A stretch of DNA of 64,000 nucleotides, taken from NCBI RefSeq assembly GCF_024171945.1, contig NZ_JAMTCR010000002.1, positions 2,294,001 through 2,358,000 of the forward strand, written 5' to 3'. The DNA is from Actinokineospora globicatena (GTDB taxonomy: Bacteria; Actinomycetota; Actinomycetes; Mycobacteriales; Pseudonocardiaceae). Positions 1 to 8,413 of the stretch are shown piece after piece. The translations under genes and the position numbers were made by a program. Each line of letters starts with the position of its first letter. Positions within the stretch are counted from its first letter, which is position 1. Under the pieces are notes generated by a model that was given only the letters and a program-made list of their open reading frames with translations, was not told the origin of the DNA and searched no databases.

Positions 1-610
1 ACAGGAACATCGGCACGACGATGAGGTGGATGTACTCGAACTGCGCCGACGACCGCAGCAACGTCGCGCACACCATCCCGATCGCGGCGAACGCCATCGA
101 CACCAGCAACGCGACCGGCACCAGCAGCAACGCCCACGGCGTCGTGACCAGCCCCATCACCGACATGACCGCGAAGAACGCCACCGCGTACAGGCCGCTG
201 CGCAGCACCGTCCAGGTCAGCTCGCCGAGCGCGACGTCGTAGGTGCCCAGCGGGGTCGCCAGGACCGAGTCGTAGAGGCCGTCGAAGCGGAGCTTGTAGA
301 ACATGCTCATCGTCTCCGACACCGCGCCGTTCATCGCCGACGCGACCAGCAACGCGGGCGCGACATAAGCGACGTAGCTCAGTTCGACGCCGCCGGGACC
401 AACGACGACCGGTACCAGCGCACCGAAGCCGATCTGGAACGCCAGCACGTAGAACAGCGGCTCGAAGATGCCCGACAGCAGCACCATCCACGCCCGCGCG
501 TACAGCAGCGCCGAGCGCTCGACCAGCCGGCGCGCCATCCCGGCGTAGCTGCCCGAGGGCAACACCCGCTGCAGCACGGCCGTGCGCCGCCCAGTGTCCA
601 CAACAGACAT
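1..610 (-). CDS. ABC-2 type transporter permease, 3' end beyond window
   Basis: Read from the ATG at 610, the frame stays open to position 1 (about 203 residues visible, C-terminus missing). It is a hydrophobic ABC-2/DrrB-like permease: a cytoplasmic N-terminus with a MARRLVERSALLYAR stretch, then membrane segments including FEPLFYVLAFQIGFG and AVAFFAVMSVMGLV. The ATG follows directly after the TGA of the upstream permease (611-613), so both are translated from one message with the ATPase at 1435-2394. Two different permeases with one ATPase suggest a heteromeric export channel. It lies next to the guanidine-PKS cluster on the same strand but is separated by two plus-strand genes, so product export is only a possibility. 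Confidence 0.85.
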   Translation of the reverse strand, partial: MSVVDTGRRTAVLQRVLPSGSYAGMARRLVERSALLYARAWMVLLSGIFEPLFYVLAFQIGFGALVPVVVGPGGVELSYVAYVAPALLVASAMNGAVSETMSMFYKLRFDGLYDSVLATPLGTYDVALGELTWTVLRSGLYAVAFFAVMSVMGLVTTPWALLLVPVALLVSMAFAAIGMVCATLLRSSAQFEYIHLIVVPMFL

Positions 611-1435
611 TCAGACCACCAGCCTGCGTCGGAAGCACCGGCGGCCCAGCACCAGGCCGAACGCGAGCAGACCCAGCAGCACCGCGACGTGGCCGAGCGC
701 TGGCCACAGCCGCAGCCCGCCCAGCGCCACGCCCCTGGCCAGCTCGTTGCCGTGCCACAGCGGGGAGATCCAGGCCAGCGGCCGCACCACCTCGGGCAGC
801 CGGTCGACCGGGAAGAAGGTGCCCGCGAACAGCGTCATCGGCATGACCACGAACCGGTTCACGGCGGCGAACGCGTGCCCGTCGCCCTTGGTCGTCGCCG
901 CGAAGGCCATCACCGGTGTCGCGCAGGCGGCCCCGGTCAGGATCGCGATCGGCGCGACCAGCAGCGCCCCCGGGCTGGTCCAGCCGCCCACCAGCGCCGT
1001 GACCACCAGGTACAGCGCCGCGCCGAGCACCAGCCGCAGCGTGATCCACAGCAGTTCCGCGGTGAACAGCTGCCCCGGGGTGACCGGCGAGGACGCGACC
1101 GCCCAGTAGTCCTGCTTCCACTTGAACCCCGACAGCACGGGCAGACCGGCCTCGGCGACCGCGATCGTGATCAGACCGCTGACCAGGATCGTGGGCGCGA
1201 CGTAGGCCAGGTACGGCTCACCGCCGGTCAGCGGGCCGGGCCGCACCTGCGAGCCGAAGCCGATGCCCATGGCGGCCAGGAACAGCACCGGCTGCAACCC
1301 TGACGACAGCAGGCTCGCGGTCCAGTGTCTGCGGTACCAGGTCCACTGCCCCTCGATGCGCAGCAGCACCGCGCGCCACGGCCGGACCACCACACCGGTG
1401 GCCACCGCGATTGGCTGCTCTACCGTCGCGGTCAT
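611..1435 (-). CDS. ABC-2 type transporter permease (DrrB-like)
   Basis: 274 residues, starting MTATVEQPIAVATG. The start ATG (1435-1433) shares one base with the stop of the ATPase gene (TGATG), which fixes the start. Several hydrophobic segments are visible, for example LLSSGLQPVLFLAAMGIGFG, ILVSGLITIAVAEAG and LGHVAVLLGLLAFGLVLG. The order NBD, permease, permease and the family resemblance are those of daunorubicin/nodulation-type (DrrAB/NodIJ) exporters. The first permease-like residues WYRRHWTASLLSSGLQP match the conserved cytoplasmic entry of ABC-2 membrane domains. Substrate not predictable. Confidence 0.88.
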   Translation of the reverse strand: MTATVEQPIAVATGVVVRPWRAVLLRIEGQWTWYRRHWTASLLSSGLQPVLFLAAMGIGFGSQVRPGPLTGGEPYLAYVAPTILVSGLITIAVAEAGLPVLSGFKWKQDYWAVASSPVTPGQLFTAELLWITLRLVLGAALYLVVTALVGGWTSPGALLVAPIAILTGAACATPVMAFAATTKGDGHAFAAVNRFVVMPMTLFAGTFFPVDRLPEVVRPLAWISPLWHGNELARGVALGGLRLWPALGHVAVLLGLLAFGLVLGRRCFRRRLVV

Positions 1436-2394
1436 CAGTCGACCAGCGTTCGGCCGGTGAGCCTGAGGAACACGTCTTCCAGCGTCGACCGGCGCACCAA
1501 CGTGGACGTCGGTCGCACACCGCGGTCGTGCGCGCAGGCCGCGGCCTTGTCGCCGTCGGCGGTGTAGAGCAGCAGCCGGTCCGGCAGCACCTCGACGCGG
1601 TCGGCGAGGTCGAGCACGGCGTCGACCGCGTTGTGCTGGTCGCCGGGGGAGAAGCGCAGTTCCAGGACCTCGCGGGTCACGTGGCGGGCGATCAGCTCGG
1701 CCGGGCTGCCTTCGTCGACGATCTTGCCCGCGTCCATGACCACCAGCCGGTCGCAGAGCTGCTCGGCCTCGTCCATGTAGTGCGTGGTGATGATGAGCGT
1801 GACGCCGCGCTGCTTGAGCGCGAACAGCTTCTCCCACAACAGGTGCCGCGCCTGCGGGTCGAGCCCGGTGGTGGGTTCGTCGAGCAGCAGCACCTCGGGG
1901 TCGTTGACCAGCGCGCGGGCGATGGTCAGCCGCCGCTTCATGCCCCCGGAGAGCGGCTCGACCTCGTGGTCGGCGCGGTCGGTGAGCCGGGCGAACTCGA
2001 TCAGCTCGACGGCCTTGGCGCGCACCTGCTTGCGGGTGAGGCCGAAGTAGCGGCCGTACACGTGCAGGTTCTGCCGGACGGTCAACTCGCGGTCGAGGTT
2101 GTCCTCCTGCGGCACCAGGCCGATCCTGGCGCGGATCGCCGGGCCGTGCGTGTCCGGGTCCATGCCGAGCACCCGCAGGTCGCCGCCGGTGCGCGGGGAC
2201 ATGCAGGACACCATGCGCATGGTGGAGGACTTGCCCGCGCCGTTGGGGCCGAGGAAGCCGAAGGCCTCACCCCGGCGCACCTGGAAATCGATGCCGCGGA
2301 CCGCTTCGAAATCAGCGAACCGCTTCACCAGACCGCTACTGGAGATGACCGGTTCCCCCACGGCGGAGCTGACCTCCGAACCCACGAATACCAT
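1435..2394 (-). CDS. ABC transporter ATP-binding protein (DrrA-like)
   Basis: 319 residues. Walker A GPNGAGKSSTMRMV lies near residue 50, signature LSGGMKRRLTIARALV near 148, Walker B VLLLDEPTTGLD near 168, then a His-loop ITTHYMDEAEQLCDR. The C-terminal ~90 residues form the extra domain typical of DrrA-type ATPases. It energises the two permeases encoded directly downstream (1-base overlap). The ATG at 2394 gives about 17 residues before the core; a slightly later start cannot be excluded. The 225 bp upstream (2395-2619) is a divergent intergenic region shared with the small gene at 2620. Confidence 0.92.
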   Translation of the reverse strand: MVFVGSEVSSAVGEPVISSSGLVKRFADFEAVRGIDFQVRRGEAFGFLGPNGAGKSSTMRMVSCMSPRTGGDLRVLGMDPDTHGPAIRARIGLVPQEDNLDRELTVRQNLHVYGRYFGLTRKQVRAKAVELIEFARLTDRADHEVEPLSGGMKRRLTIARALVNDPEVLLLDEPTTGLDPQARHLLWEKLFALKQRGVTLIITTHYMDEAEQLCDRLVVMDAGKIVDEGSPAELIARHVTREVLELRFSPGDQHNAVDAVLDLADRVEVLPDRLLLYTADGDKAAACAHDRGVRPTSTLVRRSTLEDVFLRLTGRTLVD

Positions 2395-2619
2395 CCTCTT
2401 CGGTGTGCGGTGACCGTCCCGACACTACCAGCGAGCGACTCGCCGGGGCGAGGGTCGGTTACTCACCCACCGGCGCCCGCCGGGTGTACGGTCACCGGTT
2501 CCGTTGATCCACTGTGTCCGTCCATTGAGGACGATCAACTTCCGTTGGGGTCGCCCACAAGGGTGATGTTGTCCACCGTGGACGAACATGTGTTCGACGA
2601 TGGGGCTAGGGTGGCGGTC

Positions 2620-2940
2620 ATGTACGACAACCGCCCGGCCGACGTGGCCGTCCGTTACCGCACGAGCGACATCGGTGAGCGCGTCGCCATCCTCCCCGCC
2701 ACCTGCAAGGTGGGCGCGCACTCGCTGGCCCGCGTCGGCTACCGCGCGCAAGCGAGCGAACAGGACGGCGTGGTCCGCGTGTCCTGCAACGCCTGCAACG
2801 AGAACGTCGACGTCGACCACTTCTGGGCGCTCACCCTGGTCGGCGCCCCACCGGCCAGGGTCGAACTCGACGACACCCCGTACGCCGACGTCGTCCCGGT
2901 CATGGTCGACCCGAGGGGCAAGTCGGCGCGCGTGCCCTGA
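2620..2940 (+). CDS. small conserved-looking protein of unknown function
   Basis: 106 residues, starting MYDNRPADVAVRYRTSD. I do not recognise the family. It is soluble, with no signal peptide or membrane segment. It has Cys in LPATCK and a CNAC pair in RVSCNACNENVDVDHFW, followed by DDTPYADVVPVMVDPRGKSARVP. The start ATG at 2620 lies nine bases after a TAGGGT hexamer (2606-2611), which would fit a nearly leaderless message. The longer in-frame extension upstream crosses that region and lacks an RBS. It ends 12 bp before the SDR, so the two are probably cotranscribed. The CxxC could bind metal, but a single pair is weak evidence. Confidence 0.6.
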   Translation: MYDNRPADVAVRYRTSDIGERVAILPATCKVGAHSLARVGYRAQASEQDGVVRVSCNACNENVDVDHFWALTLVGAPPARVELDDTPYADVVPVMVDPRGKSARVP

Positions 2941-2952
2941 TAGACAGCGGGG

Positions 2953-3711
2953 GTGAACGACCTCCCGCTGACCGGCCGGGTCGCCCTGGTGACGGGGGTG
3001 AGCAGGCGCGCGGGCATCGGCTACGCCGCCGCCGCCCGCCTCGCCGCCGCGGGCGCCACCCTGTTCCTGCACCACCACGCCCCGCACGACACAACCCAAC
3101 CCTGGGGCGCCGACCCCTCCGGCCCAGAAGCCATCGCCGCCGAACTGGGCGCTGGGCACCTGGGCCTTGACCTGGTCGACCTCGGCGCGCCTGAACGGCT
3201 GATCGCTTCCGTGCCGGGTCATGTCGACATCCTTGTCTGCAACCACGCTCGTAGCGGTGGTGATGGTCCGTTGGGTGAGCTGGACGCGGCGATGCTTGAC
3301 GCGCACTGGGCGGTGAACACCCGCTCGACTTTGCTGTTGGTGCAGGCATTTGCTGCCCAACACGATGGTCGGGCTGGTGGGCGGGTGGTGCTGATGACGT
3401 CGGGGCAGGACCTCGGGCCGATGACGGGGGAGATCGCTTACGCCGCCAGCAAGGCTGCGCTGTCTGGGATTACGCGGACGTTGGCTGATGCCTTGGCTGA
3501 TCGGGGGATCACGGTGAACGCGGTGAACCCTGGGCCGGTTGATACGGGGTGGGCGTCCGCGGAACTGTTGGAGCGTGTTCGGCCCGCGTTCCCGGCGGGG
3601 CGGTGGGGACGGCCGGATGATGCGGCGCGGCTGATCGGGTGGCTGGTTTCTGGTGATGCTGAGTGGGTTACCGGGCAGGTGATCAATTCGGAGGGCGGGT
3701 TTCGGCGGTGA
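2953..3711 (+). CDS. short-chain dehydrogenase/reductase (FabG-like)
   Basis: 252 residues from a GTG. Classical SDR: the N-terminal nucleotide loop TGVSRRAGIGYAAA, Ser in VVLMTSGQD, catalytic YAASK (IAYAASKAALSGITRTLAD) and a C-terminal WVTGQVINSEGGF typical of 3-oxoacyl-ACP/sugar-type reductases. It would be a cytosolic NAD(P)H-dependent ketone reductase or alcohol dehydrogenase; the substrate is not predictable. It lies between the exporter and the carbamoyltransferase but on the opposite strand, so membership of the PKS cluster is uncertain. The sequence becomes less G/C-biased at wobble positions in the second half, without any frame break. Confidence 0.88.
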   Translation: MNDLPLTGRVALVTGVSRRAGIGYAAAARLAAAGATLFLHHHAPHDTTQPWGADPSGPEAIAAELGAGHLGLDLVDLGAPERLIASVPGHVDILVCNHARSGGDGPLGELDAAMLDAHWAVNTRSTLLLVQAFAAQHDGRAGGRVVLMTSGQDLGPMTGEIAYAASKAALSGITRTLADALADRGITVNAVNPGPVDTGWASAELLERVRPAFPAGRWGRPDDAARLIGWLVSGDAEWVTGQVINSEGGFRR

Positions 3712-3742
3712 GGGGGGTGGGTGTGCGTTGGGTTGGGGGAGG

Positions 3743-3770
3743 TTGTCCACAAGGGGTTGAGTTGTCCACA
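3743..3770 (+). repeat. paired DnaA-box-like sites, copy 1
   Basis: Two perfect TTGTCCACA 9-mers in direct orientation at 3743-3751 and 3762-3770 (19-bp period), 32 bp after the SDR stop. TTGTCCACA is the actinobacterial DnaA-box consensus. The same arrangement recurs at 35141-35168 and 52873-52900. No AT-rich unwinding element or further boxes are present, so this is not an origin. Confidence 0.7.
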
Positions 3771-3966
3771 GGGGCGAACTTCAGCCTCTCTGGCCCTGGC
3801 GTTCCCTGGGTAGGCTGTGTATTCGGGGGTCTTTGGTTCGGGTTGATCTTGGCGGCCGCGGCTGGGTAGGCGTTGAGCTGGGGGAAGTCCGGGTCTCGGG
3901 CCTCCGTTGCGCTGCGGGAAACGCCTCGGCTGCGCCATCGGACTGACGCGAGTTTCGAGCAGAGCT

Positions 3967-4106
3967 CGATGCGGCGAACTTGTTTTGCGTGGGGCCCCTA
4001 CGACACCCGCGGCAGGACCGCAAAGCAGAGGCCAAAAAGCATGGCCCTGTCCGCTGAACGACGCTACGGGTACCGCTCCCCCACACAAAACAAGTCCACC
4101 CCATCG
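3967..4106. repeat. 140-bp element bounded by 28-bp imperfect inverted repeats
   Basis: The left arm 3967-3994 and the reverse complement of the right arm 4079-4106 match at 24 of 28 bases; both share the core ACTTGTTTTG followed by GTGGGG. The 84-bp interior has its own potential hairpin (AGGCCA...TGGCCCT near 4032-4050). There is no coding frame. It could be a MITE-like relic, a structured RNA or a bidirectional terminator between the convergent genes; the sequence does not decide. Confidence 0.6.
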
Positions 4107-4318
4107 AGCCGGCCTGGCACCAGCGACTTCGTGGAGCGCGGGAGGCCAACGTTGTCAGCGGGCGGTCTTGGGCCAACTTTGTCGGCGGGCGCTTGTAGTC
4201 AACGTTCTGGGGTCTTGCCAGTCGTGGCGGGTGGGTTGGGACTGGGCGCGGGGGCTTGGTGGAGCGGGGGAGGGCTGGGCGGCGGCGCGAGGGGAAGGGG
4301 GCGCCGCCGCCGAGGGGG

Positions 4319-6031
4319 TTAGGGGGTGGGGGGTTTGGTGACCAGGTAGGGGCCGATGGCCAGGTAGTCGATTTCGGTTTTTTGGTAGGTGGTGATGGCG
4401 TCGGCGGGGGTGCAGATGATGGGTTCTTGGTCGTTGAAGGAGGTGTTGAGGACCATGGGGACGCCGGTTCGGGTGCGGAATTCGGTGATGATGCGGTGGA
4501 AGGTGGGGTTGGTGGACTGGTGGACGGCCTGGATGCGGCAGGTGTTGTCGACGTGCAGGACGGCGCCCATGTCGGGGTGTTTGGCGGGGTTGGCCGGGTA
4601 GGCCATGAGCATGTAGTCGGCCGCTGTGGTGGGTTTGGCGACGGTGAACCAGTCCGCGACGTGTTCGGCCAGGACGCTGGGGGCCAGGGGGCGGAAGTAC
4701 TCGCGGTGCTTGACCTTGTGGTTCAGGGTTTCCCGCATGGCGCGGGCGCGGGGGTCGCCGATGATGCTGCGGTTGCCGAGGGCGCGGGGGCCCAGTTCCA
4801 TCGCGCCCTGGAAGAGGCCGATGACGTTGCCCTCGACCAGCAGGTCGGCGACGGCGGCGGCGAAGTCCGGCGGTGAGGTGACCACCAGCGACGGGTGCTT
4901 CGCCAGTTCCGCCGCGATCTCCGCGTCGCTGAAGGACGGGCCCCAGTACGCGTGCGGCATCTCGGGCGACCGGGACTGCCCCAGCACGTGGTTCCACACG
5001 TGCAGCGCCGCGCCCACGGACAGCCCGCCGTCGTGGGCCGCTGGTTGGACGTAGAGTTCGGCGAAGTCCGAGTGCTCGAACGCGATCTGGTTCGCCACGC
5101 AGTTCAGCGCCACGCCGCCCGCCAGGCACAGGCGGGTCGAGCCGGTGGTGCGCTGGAGGTGGTTGGCCATGTGCAGCACCAACTCGTTCGTCTTCTCCTG
5201 CAGTGCCGCCGCGACGTCCTGGTGGACCTGTTCCAGCTCACCGGTGCGCGGCTCCACCCCCAGCGCCGCGACCAGGCCGGAGGTGTCGGCGGACGGCGGG
5301 TAGTACAGGATGTCCGCGAACCGCAGCACATCCGTGGCCATGTCGAAGCCGCCGTCGGGGGTGGTCCAGGCCAGCTGGTCGAACGCGGCGGCGAAGCGCT
5401 TGGGGTCGCCGTAGGCCGCGAGGCCCATGACCTTCGCCGCGTCGTACACGCCGAATCCCAAGTAGATGGACACCAGCTCCCACAGGTACCCGATGGACGC
5501 CGGGTAGCGCACGCTCTGCACGCACTCCAGCTTCGTGCCCTCCGCGCGGTAGAACCGCGTCGAGAACGCGTCGTCGCCGAGCGCGTCGATCACCAGGACC
5601 GCCGCGTCGTCGAACGTGGACGCGAAGTAGGCCGACGCGGCGTGCGCGGTGTGGTGGGCGACCCAGTGGAACTCGCCGGTGAAGCCGAGTTCGGTGAACC
5701 GGCGCGGGATGTCGGGCAGCTTGCCCAGGAACAACTCCTGCTTCTCCCGGTTGTTCCACGGCGACGGCCGCCCCTGCCGCAGGACGTCGGCGATGATCTC
5801 CGGGTCCGCCGCCACGGTCACGTGGTCGACCTCGGCCAGGGTGATGCCCGCCTCGGCGAGGCAGAACTCGATGGCGGCGCTCGGCAGCTCGTCCGGGTTG
5901 TCCGCGCGCGCCTCCTTGCCGTGCTTGACCCGGTTGAACCGCTCCTCCTCGGCGGCGGCGAGCACCACGCCGTCGCGCAGCAGGCAGGCCGAGGACTCGT
6001 GGTAGACGGAGTTGATCCCGAGGATGTACAT
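4319..6031 (-). CDS. NodU/CmcH-family carbamoyltransferase
   Basis: 570 residues, the usual length of O-/N-carbamoyltransferases that use carbamoyl phosphate and ATP. N-terminal Kae1-like domain: MYILGINSVYHESSACLL, AAEEERFNRVKHGKE, and the metal-binding HHTAHAASAYFAS near residue 125. C-terminal domain: GPRALGNRSIIGDPR near 425 and LNTSFNDQEPIICTP near 535. It is the last gene of the minus-strand unit, 15 bp after the amidinotransferase. By family and by guadinomine and zwittermicin precedent, it should carbamoylate a hydroxyl, an amine or the guanidine of the PKS product or its starter. Which acceptor is used cannot be read from sequence. Confidence 0.93.
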   Translation of the reverse strand: MYILGINSVYHESSACLLRDGVVLAAAEEERFNRVKHGKEARADNPDELPSAAIEFCLAEAGITLAEVDHVTVAADPEIIADVLRQGRPSPWNNREKQELFLGKLPDIPRRFTELGFTGEFHWVAHHTAHAASAYFASTFDDAAVLVIDALGDDAFSTRFYRAEGTKLECVQSVRYPASIGYLWELVSIYLGFGVYDAAKVMGLAAYGDPKRFAAAFDQLAWTTPDGGFDMATDVLRFADILYYPPSADTSGLVAALGVEPRTGELEQVHQDVAAALQEKTNELVLHMANHLQRTTGSTRLCLAGGVALNCVANQIAFEHSDFAELYVQPAAHDGGLSVGAALHVWNHVLGQSRSPEMPHAYWGPSFSDAEIAAELAKHPSLVVTSPPDFAAAVADLLVEGNVIGLFQGAMELGPRALGNRSIIGDPRARAMRETLNHKVKHREYFRPLAPSVLAEHVADWFTVAKPTTAADYMLMAYPANPAKHPDMGAVLHVDNTCRIQAVHQSTNPTFHRIITEFRTRTGVPMVLNTSFNDQEPIICTPADAITTYQKTEIDYLAIGPYLVTKPPTP

Positions 6032-6046
6032 GGCGACCCCTTCCGG

Positions 6047-7189
6047 TCAGGCCAGCGGCTGGTAGTCGGCGTTCGGGAAGTAGTCCTCGCCCGCCCCGGT
6101 GCGCCGCACGTCCCAGGTGGCGCAGTGCAGCGACCCGCCGTACTCGAACACGTTGCGGAAGGGGATGGGGAACACCTCGAAGTCCAGCGCGTACAGCAGC
6201 TCCTGCAGCGGCTTCTCCTGCTGCTCGCAGATGACCTTGTTCGGCCCGATGCTGAGCACGTTCATCGACAGCCACTTCGACGACTGGCAGAACTCGGGCA
6301 TCTCGTTGTTGCCGGTGGTCGGCTCCGGCGCCGCCACCAACTCCCAGTCGTTGCTCTCGAACAGCTTCTCCTCACCCTCGCGCAGCGGCCGGTCCGGGTT
6401 GGTGAGCACCAGACCCGGGCGCAGCGGCACGAAAGTGCAGTCGATGTGCGAGGGGAAGAAGTCCAAGGGGAAGTGCACTGGGCGGATCCGGAACCCCTTG
6501 GGCTCCAGGTGCCGCTTGAGCCAGGTGATGCCCGCGCGGTTGGTGGTCATCGACTCCTGCACCACGATGTCGCGCCCGAACCGGCTCATGTCGGCCGCGT
6601 CGAACACCACCTCGTCCTGGGTGACGCAGAACTCGAAGGAGTGCATCCGCTCGTGCCGCTCGGCCAGCGGCCAGTCCCAGAACCCGTCGCGGTACATCTT
6701 GTCGGCCATCGACGGCTTCGGCGCGGTCGTCCAGACCACCCGGGGGTCGGCGTTCCAGTACTCGTACACCAGCTCCCGGTACGGCTGGTACTCGAAGTAC
6801 CGCGACCGCCGCGACATCGGCGCCTCGATGATCTCGTTGCCGATGGTGATCATCACGTCCCGCGGGCACACCGCGCAGTACTGGTTGGCCGCCTCGAAGT
6901 CGGGCGTGCGCACCGGCTGGGAGAAGTCGTGCGGCGCGGGCCTGCGCACCCGGACGCCCTCGGACTCCAGCAGCGACACCAGACCGGCGAGCTCCTCGTT
7001 GGCCCGGTCGACGGCCTCGGCCGACTTCGGCCCGCTCGGGAACGGCGTCCCCGGCGGCGCGTTGCGGATCTGCGGCCGGTTGCCCGGCTCGGTCGGCTCG
7101 AAGTTGGCCCCGTCGGCCGACCCGACGACGATCTCCTCCAGCGGGTCCCACTCGTTCCACGAGTTGACGACCTCGGACACTTGCTGCAT
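6047..7189 (-). CDS. glycine-type L-arginine amidinotransferase
   Basis: 380 residues, the length of the AGAT/StrB/CyrA family. It transfers the amidino group of arginine to an amine, giving a guanidine. Visible family features are VVNSWNEWDPLEEIVVGSA at the N-terminus, FDAADMSRFGRDI around residue 200, HIDCTFVPLRPG with the catalytic His around residue 245, and the nucleophilic Cys356 in EYGGSLHCATWDV. In cylindrospermopsin, CyrA makes guanidinoacetate for an A-PCP-KS loading protein of the same architecture as the 24254-31201 protein here, so guanidinoacetate (or another omega-guanidino acid) as starter is plausible. Alternatively it acts on a diamino acid formed by the last module. It is followed 15 bp later by the carbamoyltransferase. 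Confidence 0.93.
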   Translation of the reverse strand: MQQVSEVVNSWNEWDPLEEIVVGSADGANFEPTEPGNRPQIRNAPPGTPFPSGPKSAEAVDRANEELAGLVSLLESEGVRVRRPAPHDFSQPVRTPDFEAANQYCAVCPRDVMITIGNEIIEAPMSRRSRYFEYQPYRELVYEYWNADPRVVWTTAPKPSMADKMYRDGFWDWPLAERHERMHSFEFCVTQDEVVFDAADMSRFGRDIVVQESMTTNRAGITWLKRHLEPKGFRIRPVHFPLDFFPSHIDCTFVPLRPGLVLTNPDRPLREGEEKLFESNDWELVAAPEPTTGNNEMPEFCQSSKWLSMNVLSIGPNKVICEQQEKPLQELLYALDFEVFPIPFRNVFEYGGSLHCATWDVRRTGAGEDYFPNADYQPLA

Positions 7190-7378
7190 GCGGCGCCTGC
7201 CTTCAGTGTGCGGAAACGGACTTCTCGAACGGGTCGAACGGGACGGGTGTCAAGTGGACTGTGTCGGCAACGCCGCCGAGTCGGCAACGGTGCCGGGCCA
7301 GGAAACGGGTGGTTGTCGAGTGGACGCTGCCAGGTCGGGCACGATGCCGGGCGGGGGCGGGCGGCGGGAAGGAGTGTT
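7190..7378 (-). other. 189-bp spacer with degenerate internal repeats
   Basis: The largest gap inside the minus-strand biosynthetic unit, between the oxygenase and the amidinotransferase. On the plus strand TGTCAAGTGGAC (7248-7259) recurs as TGTCGAGTGGAC (7314-7325), and a 19-mer at 7280-7298 recurs at 7334-7352 with 16 of 19 identities. No gene is seen. It could hold an internal promoter for the two tailoring genes. Confidence 0.45.
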
Positions 7379-8413
7379 TCAGTCGTATGCCTTGGAGAAC
7401 AGGCCCACCACGTAGGGGCCGAACTCGCACGGCTCGTAGCGCGGCGGGTTGTCGGCGTCGACGCACTGCGGCAGCGGCTCGACCACCGCGTCGAAGCGCG
7501 GTTCGAAGAAGAACGGGATGGAGTACCGGTCGCTGGTGCCCGGGATCTGCACCCGGTGCCAGGTCGCCTGGTAGCGGTCGTTGGTCCAGCGCTGCATCAT
7601 CAGCCCGATGTTGACCAGGAACGTGCCGGGGATGTGCGGCGCGGCGATCCACTCGCCCTCGGCGTTGCGCACCTCGAGCCCGCCGACCCCGTCCTGGTGC
7701 AGCACCGCCAGGAACCCGTAGTCGACGTGCGCGCCGAAACCGAGTTCGGTCTGGTCGATGCTGACGCCCTCCGGCGCGTGCGGGTGCGCTTCCCTGGTGA
7801 ACGGCGGGTAGTGCACCATCCGCAGGTCGCTGAGCTCGGCGCCCTCGAACTGGGCGAAGAAGTGCTCGTCGAGCCCGAGGCTCAGCGCCATCCCGGCGGC
7901 GATCCGCGCGCTCAGCGCCCACAGCTGGTCCCAGGACCGCATCATCACGGTGCGGAACTCGGGCAGGGCGGCTGGCCACTGCTCGGGGTCGTCGAGCGGG
8001 TGACCGGCGCGCGGGGCGCGGACGGTGGCGGCGCTGGCCGCGTCCCTACCCCACTTCGGTTGCAGGTCAAGGCATTCGTGCCAGTCGGTCTTGCCAGCGG
8101 TGACCTCGCCGCCGAGCGGGACGAAGCCGCGGAACTGGTCGGTGGTGCCGCCGAGCCGGATGGCCATCTTGTCCGCGAGCGGCAACGCGAAGAACGCGCG
8201 GGCGGCGGCGAACATCTCGGTGCTGTCGGCCGGGTCGATGCCGTGGTTGGCGACGTAGAAGAACCCGATGTCGCGGCACGCGGCCCCGATCTCGGCGACC
8301 ACCCGCGCCAGCGCGCCGGGGTCCGGGTCGGCGGCCACCAGCGCACCGATGTCGATCACCGGGACCTCGGTGAACGCGGTGTGGTTGTCCACGGCCGGAC
8401 TGCTGGTCGTCAT
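7379..8413 (-). CDS. isopenicillin-N-synthase-like 2-oxoglutarate/Fe(II) oxygenase
   Basis: 344 residues. The N-terminal DIOX_N-type region has VPVIDIGALV and DIGFFYVANHGI (residues ~20-60). In the jelly-roll core the iron ligands are His229 and Asp231 (GAHVDYGFLAVLHQD) and His286 (YQATWHRVQ), with 2-oxoglutarate-binding Arg296 and Ser298 (RYSIPFFFEP). It should hydroxylate, desaturate or cyclise an intermediate or the finished chain. The start ATG overlaps the PKS stop by four bases (ATGA), which ties it tightly to the assembly line. A hydroxyl made here could be the acceptor for the downstream carbamoyltransferase (inference). Confidence 0.9.
   Translation of the reverse strand: MTTSSPAVDNHTAFTEVPVIDIGALVAADPDPGALARVVAEIGAACRDIGFFYVANHGIDPADSTEMFAAARAFFALPLADKMAIRLGGTTDQFRGFVPLGGEVTAGKTDWHECLDLQPKWGRDAASAATVRAPRAGHPLDDPEQWPAALPEFRTVMMRSWDQLWALSARIAAGMALSLGLDEHFFAQFEGAELSDLRMVHYPPFTREAHPHAPEGVSIDQTELGFGAHVDYGFLAVLHQDGVGGLEVRNAEGEWIAAPHIPGTFLVNIGLMMQRWTNDRYQATWHRVQIPGTSDRYSIPFFFEPRFDAVVEPLPQCVDADNPPRYEPCEFGPYVVGLFSKAYD

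Larger units (their letters stand above)
3712..4318. other. 607-bp gene-free region with twin DnaA-box element and inverted repeat
   Basis: This lies between the SDR stop and the carbamoyltransferase stop (convergent genes). I see no credible gene: the open frames have poor composition and no RBS. It holds the paired TTGTCCACA sites (3743-3770), a perfect small hairpin TCGAGC-AGA-GCTCGA (about 3955-3969), a 140-bp imperfect inverted repeat (3967-4106) and a G-rich stretch before 4320. The base composition is visibly lower in GC than the flanking genes around 3960-4100. Confidence 0.7.

Noticed and set aside
3743..3770. Chromosome or plasmid replication origin at the DnaA-like boxes
   Set aside because: Only two boxes, no AT-rich element and no dnaA/dnaN or rep gene nearby.
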